The notes under the pieces: model-generated
The model's input: only the letters and a program-made list of their open reading frames with translations
What the model was told of the DNA's origin: nothing
Databases searched by the model: none
Translations under genes and position numbers: made by a program
Shown: positions 58,924-64,000 of the stretch, in pieces
Layout of the letters: every line of letters begins with the position of its first letter
Numbering within the stretch: the first letter of the stretch is position 1
Source of the DNA: Chitinophaga sp.
GTDB taxonomy: Bacteria > Bacteroidota > Bacteroidia > Chitinophagales > Chitinophagaceae
Length of the DNA: 64,000 nucleotides
Direction: 5' to 3'
Assembly (NCBI RefSeq): GCF_017745275.1
Contig: NZ_JAGHZS010000008.1
Location: 1-64,000, forward strand

Positions 58924-60660
58924 TTATTGAATATATCTTTTTTCAGCGATCTTCCTGGCAAGGTCAACAGACGAAGCACCTTTGTCTTTCGCCATCTGCC
59001 AGTATTCCACTGCTTTTGTTACTTCTTTCAGATTAAACAGGATATCCCCGTAATGTTCCAATACATTGGGGTTCTTCTGTGCATCCGGGTATTGTAGTGC
59101 TTTTTCAATCCACTGTTTTGCTTCTCCAAATTTTTCCTGCCGGAAAAGAATCCAGGCGTAGGTATCCATGTAGGTAGGACTTTCTGGTTCAATTTCCAGG
59201 GACCGTCTGGATAGCTCTGCGGCTCTGTCGAGATTTTCTCCGCGTAGCGACAGGTAATAGCTGTAGTTGTTCATGATCAGCGCATCTTTGGGCCGCAGCA
59301 CCAGGGCCTTTTCGTAGCTGCTGTCTGATTGCCGGTGTTGCCCGGTAGCGTGGTAGGAATCTCCGAGGAGTGAATAAATATCCCCCAGGAATCGCTTCTC
59401 TCCATTTCCTATTTCCAGTGCGGCATTCAGCGAATTAATTGCGTTTGGGTATTGTTGTAAAAGAAAACTGGCTACGCCTTTAAAGTAATAGCCCATGAAT
59501 TCCTTTGGGAATTTGTTTGTTACATTGTTACTGAGCGTCAGCAATGCTGTAGGATCTTCCTTACGGGAATAAATCCACATGAGCTGGTACCATACGGAAA
59601 AACGCGTATCATCCAGGCTCAGGGCTTTTTTATAGCTGGTTTCCGCGCTATCAAGCATATCAGCCTGTGAAAACATATCGCCACGAAGGGCGTATGCTTT
59701 CGCATCTTTAGGATGTGCTTTAATAATGAGGGAAGTAAGCTGCAGGCCTTCATCGAGTTTAGCCGTATCCGTGTTCATCATCTGAAGGTAGGGATACACG
59801 AAGGCTACTTTTTCATCGATGCTGTAACCCGGATTAGCGAAGGCTTTGGTAAGATTGCCCCAATAGGTAGCTGTATCGTTATTTTTTTTTGCGTAAGAAG
59901 CCAGTGCAATCAGCGCCCTTGGATTATCAGGATCTTTCGCGAGAATGGTATGGTATACTTCGGCAGCGTTTTCGATGCGATCGTTAGCATCATATATTTC
60001 CGCCAGCAAATAATAATACCGCGTTTCCTGCGGGTCCTGTTTAATGAGTTTTTTAATCTCTGCTGCTGCTTCATCTACCATACTCATTTTAAGCAGGAGT
60101 TTTTGTTTTTGGTAGATGAGTTCCTCTACTACCCCAACCTTATCTTCAAGCTGATTAAAGGCTGCCAGGGCAGAAGCAGGTTTATTGGCTTTAGCCAGCA
60201 ATATTCCTTTGTTGTAGAGATAATCTTCGTTGTTGGGGTATTTCCTTGTGAGCCCATCAAAAACGAATGCGGCGCTATCGAATTTTTCATTGACGGCATA
60301 TGCATCAGCCAGCGTTACCTGGAACCAATGGTTTTCCGGATCGAGGGCTACTGCTCTGCGTGCAAAGAGGAGGGCATTGCCGGCGTTTTGTACTTCTATG
60401 AAGAGGCGGGCCAGTTCATAATTTACTGTCGCATTATTTTTATTCAGCCGTAAATAGTCCGCATACTGGGTAATAGCCGTGCGATAGTCGCCCAGCATTT
60501 TAGAACGCTGCGCGGCAAAAAAGAGGCTATCTGCCCGCTGTGCCAGCACAGCAGCATTTCTAACAGAAGTATTGCCATGTGATGCTGATTGTTTAGCACC
60601 ACTACAAGCTCCTATTAATAAAACACCTGCCAGCCCTATAACGGTGAAGGATATCCGCAT
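58924..60660 (-). CDS. TPR-repeat lipoprotein
   Basis: A 578-residue lipoprotein with the lipobox LIGAC (Cys19). After a short linker it consists of about 13-15 tetratricopeptide repeats across the whole length (for example NYELARLFIEVQNAGNALLFARRAVALDPEN, and AWILFRQEKFGEAKQWIEKALQYP near the end). TPR superhelices bind other proteins, so it may be a scaffold in an envelope complex with the DUF4292 protein. It starts 3 bp after the dut stop, so the two are probably co-transcribed. No enzyme domain is seen. Confidence 0.9.
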   Translation of the reverse strand: MRISFTVIGLAGVLLIGACSGAKQSASHGNTSVRNAAVLAQRADSLFFAAQRSKMLGDYRTAITQYADYLRLNKNNATVNYELARLFIEVQNAGNALLFARRAVALDPENHWFQVTLADAYAVNEKFDSAAFVFDGLTRKYPNNEDYLYNKGILLAKANKPASALAAFNQLEDKVGVVEELIYQKQKLLLKMSMVDEAAAEIKKLIKQDPQETRYYYLLAEIYDANDRIENAAEVYHTILAKDPDNPRALIALASYAKKNNDTATYWGNLTKAFANPGYSIDEKVAFVYPYLQMMNTDTAKLDEGLQLTSLIIKAHPKDAKAYALRGDMFSQADMLDSAETSYKKALSLDDTRFSVWYQLMWIYSRKEDPTALLTLSNNVTNKFPKEFMGYYFKGVASFLLQQYPNAINSLNAALEIGNGEKRFLGDIYSLLGDSYHATGQHRQSDSSYEKALVLRPKDALIMNNYSYYLSLRGENLDRAAELSRRSLEIEPESPTYMDTYAWILFRQEKFGEAKQWIEKALQYPDAQKNPNVLEHYGDILFNLKEVTKAVEYWQMAKDKGASSVDLARKIAEKRYIQ

Positions 60661-60663
60661 TTA

Positions 60664-61107
60664 TCAGGATTTACCGGTATGTCCAAAACCTCCTACTCCT
60701 CTTACTGTTTCAGAGAGTACAGTAACCGGCTCTATTACGGCCTGTACAAAAGGAGCAATGACCATTTGGGCAATACGATCACCAGGTTGTATGGTTTGCG
60801 GTTCGTTGGATAGGTTGATCATGATAATTTTAATCTCCCCACGATAATCTGCATCTATAGTACCGGGTGTATTGAGCAATGTTAATCCCTGCTTGATAGC
60901 CAGACCGCTACGTGGGCGAATCTGCGCTTCGTATCCTGCCGGCAATTCCATGAACAGTCCTGTAGGTATCAGCATCCTTTCCAGCGACTGCAAAGTAACC
61001 GCTGTTTCCAAATGTGCACGGAGGTCCATTCCTGCCGCATCTGCCGTTGCATAAGCCGGTAATTCGTTACCAGACTTATTGATGATTTTCACTATAATAT
61101 CCGCCAT
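60664..61107 (-). CDS. dut: Deoxyuridine 5'-triphosphate nucleotidohydrolase (dUTPase)
   Basis: A 147-residue homotrimeric enzyme that hydrolyses dUTP to dUMP, keeping uracil out of DNA and feeding dTMP synthesis. All five motifs are seen: AAGMDLRAH (I), RPRSGLAIK (II), LLNTPGTIDADYRGEI (III), GDRIAQMVI (IV) and the flexible C-terminal RGVGGFGHTGK (V). Size is standard. A minus-strand TATCTTTG box lies at 61112-61119, so close that the mRNA would be nearly leaderless. It heads the cluster with the TPR and DUF4292 lipoprotein genes. Confidence 0.97.
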   Translation of the reverse strand: MADIIVKIINKSGNELPAYATADAAGMDLRAHLETAVTLQSLERMLIPTGLFMELPAGYEAQIRPRSGLAIKQGLTLLNTPGTIDADYRGEIKIIMINLSNEPQTIQPGDRIAQMVIAPFVQAVIEPVTVLSETVRGVGGFGHTGKS

Positions 61108-61111
61108 TGAA

Positions 61112-61119
61112 CAAAGATA
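61112..61119 (-). promoter_or_regulatory. Putative -7 element of dut implying a leaderless transcript
   Basis: TATCTTTG on the minus strand ends only 4 bp before the start codon. The family A element begins 10 bp further upstream, so any -33 box would lie inside it. Confidence 0.4.
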
Positions 61120-61128
61120 TTTTAAAAA

Positions 61129-61243
61129 AATTACGAATTATGAATTACGAATTACGAATTTGTGGGTAGATGGTAAACGCGAATGATAACATTTGCTAAT
61201 ATCTCCCCACAAATTCGTAATTCGTAATTCATAATTCGTAATT
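61129..61243. repeat. Family A hairpin element (TTACGAATT arms), copy 3
   Basis: A perfect 38-bp stem (61129-61166 with 61206-61243) with TTACGAATTA and TGAATTACGA words. The 39-nt loop contains GGTAAACGCGAA followed by TTTGCTAAT, a diverged version of the shared core. It abuts the ispF stop codon at 61244 and ends close to the dut promoter. Confidence 0.85.
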
Positions 61244-61732
61244 CTATTGGGTGATATGCTCCAGTAATACAACTGCATGGGCCGTTACACCTTCTTCACG
61301 GCCTACAAATCCCATTTTCTCAGTGGTAGTTGCCTTTACAGAAACATCCTCTATGCTGATATGCAGTGTTTCTGCAATTACTTTTTGCATAGCGGGCACA
61401 TAAGGCTTGATTTTCGGCGCTTCCAGGCAAAGCGTGCTGTCAACATTCACTACCTGGTACCCTTTTTCTCCAATTAATTGCAAACAACGGGCTAATAATA
61501 TTTTACTATCGATGTTTTTATAAGCATTATCTGTGTCCGGGAAATGAACACCAATATCACCCAGCGACAACGCCCCCAGCATGGCATCACATATGGCATG
61601 CAGCAGCACATCCGCATCACTATGTCCCAGCGCCCCCTTATGATGAGGAACTAACACGCCTCCCAGCCAGAATTCGCGTCCTTCCACCAGTTGATGAAAA
61701 TCTACACCCAGTCCAATACGTATCCTACTCAT
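61244..61732 (-). CDS. ispF: 2-C-methyl-D-erythritol 2,4-cyclodiphosphate synthase
   Basis: A 162-residue enzyme of the MEP isoprenoid pathway that forms the cyclic diphosphate from CDP-ME phosphate and releases CMP. The metal site is GLGVDFHQL (Asp and His) with HSDADVLLHAICDAMLGA. FPDTDNAYKNIDS and the C-terminal VKATTTEKMGFVGREEGVTAHA are the usual active-site regions. It is complete and of standard length. It stands alone between two hairpin elements, and no ispD gene is adjacent. Confidence 0.96.
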   Translation of the reverse strand: MSRIRIGLGVDFHQLVEGREFWLGGVLVPHHKGALGHSDADVLLHAICDAMLGALSLGDIGVHFPDTDNAYKNIDSKILLARCLQLIGEKGYQVVNVDSTLCLEAPKIKPYVPAMQKVIAETLHISIEDVSVKATTTEKMGFVGREEGVTAHAVVLLEHITQ

Positions 61733-61781
61733 AGTTGTAATAATTTAATCATTTTGCCAATCCGCAAGGTAAGTGTTTCAC

Positions 61782-61854
61782 GCTAAGAAGCAAAGCAGCA
61801 AAGGCGCAAAAGAGCTTATTTGTCCTTTGCGCCTTTGCTGCTTTGCTTCTTAGC
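61782..61854. repeat. Hairpin element with GCAAAGGCGCAAA arms (family C)
   Basis: A perfect 29-bp stem (61782-61810 with 61826-61854) built from AGCAAAGCAGCAAAGGCGCA words, with a 15-nt loop and no copy of the AGCGAAT tip. It ends 9 bp before the porV stop codon and may terminate porV. Confidence 0.85.
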
Positions 61855-61862
61855 ATAATATT

Positions 61863-63038
61863 TTACCAGCCTGTACGGCTATCTTCATCTCTTGGTCCCA
61901 GGTCAAAGGTCAGGGTAAACCGCAGGGTATTAGACAGCGGATTACGTTGCGTACCGGATCCAGATGGCACCAGGTAAGAAAAGTTAAGACCAAATATGTC
62001 GTATTTCACACCAATACCGGCTGTAAAATACTTACGGTTACCTTTATTCTTGTTCTCATTAAAATAACCTGCCCTTACGGCAAACTGCTTATTGTACCAA
62101 TATTCCATCCCCAGGGAATACATCAGCTCCTGCATTTCTTCTTTAAATCCTCCGGGAGCGTCTCCAAAAGAGCTGAACATGCCTTCCAGGGAGCTTTTGG
62201 TCTTATACCTGCCCGCCGAATCCGGTGTTGGCACCAATAATTTATTGATATCCAGGGCAAATGTGAGTTCATTGTTTTCATCCAGCGCCAAAGTATAGGC
62301 AGAACCAATACTGAGATTGGTGGGAATAAAATCCTTTTCCTGTGCAGAGCTCAGGTAAGAAATTTTTGTACCCATATTGGAAATGGCCGCACCGATGTTC
62401 AGTTTATTTACCAGGCCGTCTGCCCGTTCAAAATCTTTTGTATAGAAACCTGATAGATCTACCGCAAAGGCTTTGGCTGCCTTTACCTGCATTCCATCTA
62501 CCGATTGACCGTTGGCCAGGTTAGAATAAATGAAATGCCCGGTTAAGCCGATACCGAAGTGTTCTGATAATTTGCGGGCGTATCCTGCATCCAGGGCAAA
62601 TTCTCGCGCATGGAAGTCCTGGATAGGCTGCCCATCTCTATCGGTAAAAGCAATGGTACCCAGTGAGAAATAACGCAATGACCCGGCGATGGCCTGTTGT
62701 TCATCCAGTTTGGTATAGCCGTTCAGGCTGGCCAGGAAAACGTCGTTTACCAGCTCTTTCAGCCAGGGCGTATAAGTAACTGCAATCCCCGCATTTTTTT
62801 CAGCGAATGGCAGCTTGGAAAGGTTGTTATAAATAGAATATGCATCTCCGGAAAGGCCTTGCCCTACATCTCCCATGGCTCCACTGCGTGCATCCGGTGT
62901 AATTCGCAAAAATGGTACAGCGGTGTTAATAGGTACTGAACGACCATCTAACTGCCCCGTTGAAATTTGTGCTGAGGATTTGAAACTTATGAAAGTACCG
63001 TAAATGAACACAAGGCCCATTGTTACCTTTCGGATCAT
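61863..63038 (-). CDS. porV: Type IX secretion system outer-membrane protein PorV
   Basis: A 391-residue beta-barrel protein with a signal peptide (cleavage after KSSAQ). It begins the mature part with NTAVPFLRITPDARSGAMGDVGQGLSGDAYSIYNN, the PorV/LptO signature, and continues with VTYTPWLKELVNDVFLASLNGY. PorV shuttles cargo from the Sov translocon to the attachment complex with the sortase PorU. It follows porU on the same strand (gap ~105 bp), the standard porU-porV order. The barrel ends with LRFTLTFDLGP before a short tail. Confidence 0.95.
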   Translation of the reverse strand: MIRKVTMGLVFIYGTFISFKSSAQISTGQLDGRSVPINTAVPFLRITPDARSGAMGDVGQGLSGDAYSIYNNLSKLPFAEKNAGIAVTYTPWLKELVNDVFLASLNGYTKLDEQQAIAGSLRYFSLGTIAFTDRDGQPIQDFHAREFALDAGYARKLSEHFGIGLTGHFIYSNLANGQSVDGMQVKAAKAFAVDLSGFYTKDFERADGLVNKLNIGAAISNMGTKISYLSSAQEKDFIPTNLSIGSAYTLALDENNELTFALDINKLLVPTPDSAGRYKTKSSLEGMFSSFGDAPGGFKEEMQELMYSLGMEYWYNKQFAVRAGYFNENKNKGNRKYFTAGIGVKYDIFGLNFSYLVPSGSGTQRNPLSNTLRFTLTFDLGPRDEDSRTGW

Positions 63039-63143
63039 GCAGATTTTGTATTTGATAAGGATGTAAAAATAATCTTATTTATTAATATAACACAGAAAGG
63101 GGTTTAATTGGGATAATGGCAAAAATTATTTTCCTTACATAGG

Positions 63144-64000
63144 TTATAACAACACCAGCTTACCGCCCTTACTCGTCGCTATTTTAGTGGTCCTGATTGT
63201 TACTCTGTACAAATATACCCCCGGAGGTAATTTTGCTCCCGAATCACCACGTCCATCCCAGGGCATGCCTTCATAACGACCAGTTGTTGAAATTATTGTA
63301 CTATGCATTGTTTTAACCAGTGTCCCCCCTACTGTAAATACTTGCAATGTTAGCTGTAACTCTTGTCCCTGTTGATTATGCAGGAAAGTAAAACGTGTTA
63401 CATCCCGAAAAGGGTTCGGATAATTTCTCACATTCTCTACAGCCAATATTCCCTCTTCGGTCACCTTGAAATAAAGGGTGGTTGTTGCAGCATTGTTGTA
63501 GGTATCCCAGGCTTTAATTGTTATCCTATGCTCTCCTGCCAACAAACCACTCAGGGGAAACAGTACATTTCCTCTTTTATAACTATTCAAAGATGACTCA
63601 AAATAATCATTTAATACAATATATTCAGTACTATCCAAAATCGCCACCAGACTATGCGCACTATTATTTCCTGCTATATTAATGCCGCTACTGTCTGCCA
63701 GGTCTATCATTAACAGCGGATCCGGACCTGTAATATCTCCGTTTCTAAACTGCCGGTTATTCAGCCAGGCGTTGATTGCAGGCCCCGTAATATCAGTGCC
63801 GGGTGAAGAAATAATGCCACCCGTGCTAATGTTATTAAGATAACCACTACCATCCAGTTGGTCGTTACTGGTATAATAGCTGATCTTCCCTTTTCCGGTG
63901 CCGTCACGAATATCGCGGGGTGCTACAAATGTAAGGGAAAACTTGCCTGCATTAACCGTTTGTGTTCCCTGAAACAGCACATGCTGTTGTACTTTAAAAG
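63144..64000 (-). CDS. porU: Type IX secretion sortase PorU, C-terminal part (truncated by window edge)
   Basis: The reading frame is open to the right edge, so the start lies outside the window and 285 codons of the C-terminal end are visible. The segment KVQQHVLFQGTQTVNAGKFSLTFVAPRDI is followed by YYTSNDQLDGSGYLNN, DSSGINIAGNNSAHSL and the terminal Ig-like domain VENVRNYPNPFRDVTRFTF to GVYLYRVTI. This matches the C terminus of PorU, the gingipain-like (C25) peptidase that removes type IX sorting domains and links cargo to lipopolysaccharide. The catalytic domain is not in view. Position directly upstream of porV supports the call. Confidence 0.88.
   Translation of the reverse strand, partial: FKVQQHVLFQGTQTVNAGKFSLTFVAPRDIRDGTGKGKISYYTSNDQLDGSGYLNNISTGGIISSPGTDITGPAINAWLNNRQFRNGDITGPDPLLMIDLADSSGINIAGNNSAHSLVAILDSTEYIVLNDYFESSLNSYKRGNVLFPLSGLLAGEHRITIKAWDTYNNAATTTLYFKVTEEGILAVENVRNYPNPFRDVTRFTFLHNQQGQELQLTLQVFTVGGTLVKTMHSTIISTTGRYEGMPWDGRGDSGAKLPPGVYLYRVTIRTTKIATSKGGKLVLL

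Noticed and set aside
1..64000. Prophage, integrative element or antiphage defence island
   Set aside because: I found no integrase, transposase, structural phage gene, toxin-antitoxin pair or known defence gene, and the genes are mostly core functions.

Overview
The window reads as a contiguous chromosomal stretch of a Bacteroidota bacterium, most likely a Chitinophagaceae member (Chitinophaga-like). Pointers are the type IX secretion genes (PorV, the PorU C-terminus, a PorP/SprF protein), BshA for bacillithiol, DUF4292 and DUF4293 proteins, sparse Shine-Dalgarno sequences, and promoters of the Bacteroidota form TTTG-N19-TAnnTTTG. Coding density is high. I see no rRNA, tRNA, prophage, transposase or CRISPR array. 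The genus is an inference.

Layout. 0-6 kb: a large secreted protein with a caspase-like His/Cys pair, a PhoB/PhoR-like two-component pair, and a convergent porin of the phosphate-selective O/P family. 6-12 kb: an AraC/GyrI-type regulator, then a four-gene minus-strand operon (GH73 glucosaminidase, two SGNH hydrolases, MBOAT acyltransferase) that looks like a cell-envelope O-acylation system. 12-28 kb: aspS, an FAD oxidoreductase, a 2010-residue alpha-2-macroglobulin with an intact thioester motif, sucD, an MlaF/MlaE lipid transporter pair, an unrecognised protein with kinase-like landmarks, and a malic enzyme-phosphotransacetylase fusion. 28-36 kb: a DUF4293 membrane protein, an orphan, uvrA, a sigma factor with a consensus promoter, a PcaF-like thiolase and a secreted M23 peptidase with tandem-repeat domains. 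36-39.5 kb: three RNA-modification genes (rlmN, an RluB-type enzyme with a 300-residue basic extension, an RluA-type enzyme). 39.5-48.9 kb: a 1-Cys peroxiredoxin, an orphan, a WYL regulator, a LolA-like protein, adenine deaminase, anmK, a YfbK-like vWA protein and upp. 49-64 kb: PorP/SprF, EI24 and RsmI-like genes, an M28 peptidase, bshA, two EnvC-like proteins, DUF4292 and TPR lipoproteins, dut, ispF, porV and the C-terminal part of porU, which runs off the right edge.

The most unusual content lies between the genes. Long intergenic hairpins recur in several families: arms built from TTACGAATT words, arms built from GCTTTCTGCTTT words, and single copies of other arm types. They usually abut stop codons. 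Elements with unrelated arms share a tip close to AGCGAATNATYTTCGCG, which suggests one dispersed element superfamily with interchangeable stems. Six degenerate 22-24 bp repeats beginning GGTTAA lie upstream of the peroxiredoxin gene. Other leads are the O-acylation operon, the kinase-like protein and the caspase-like protein.
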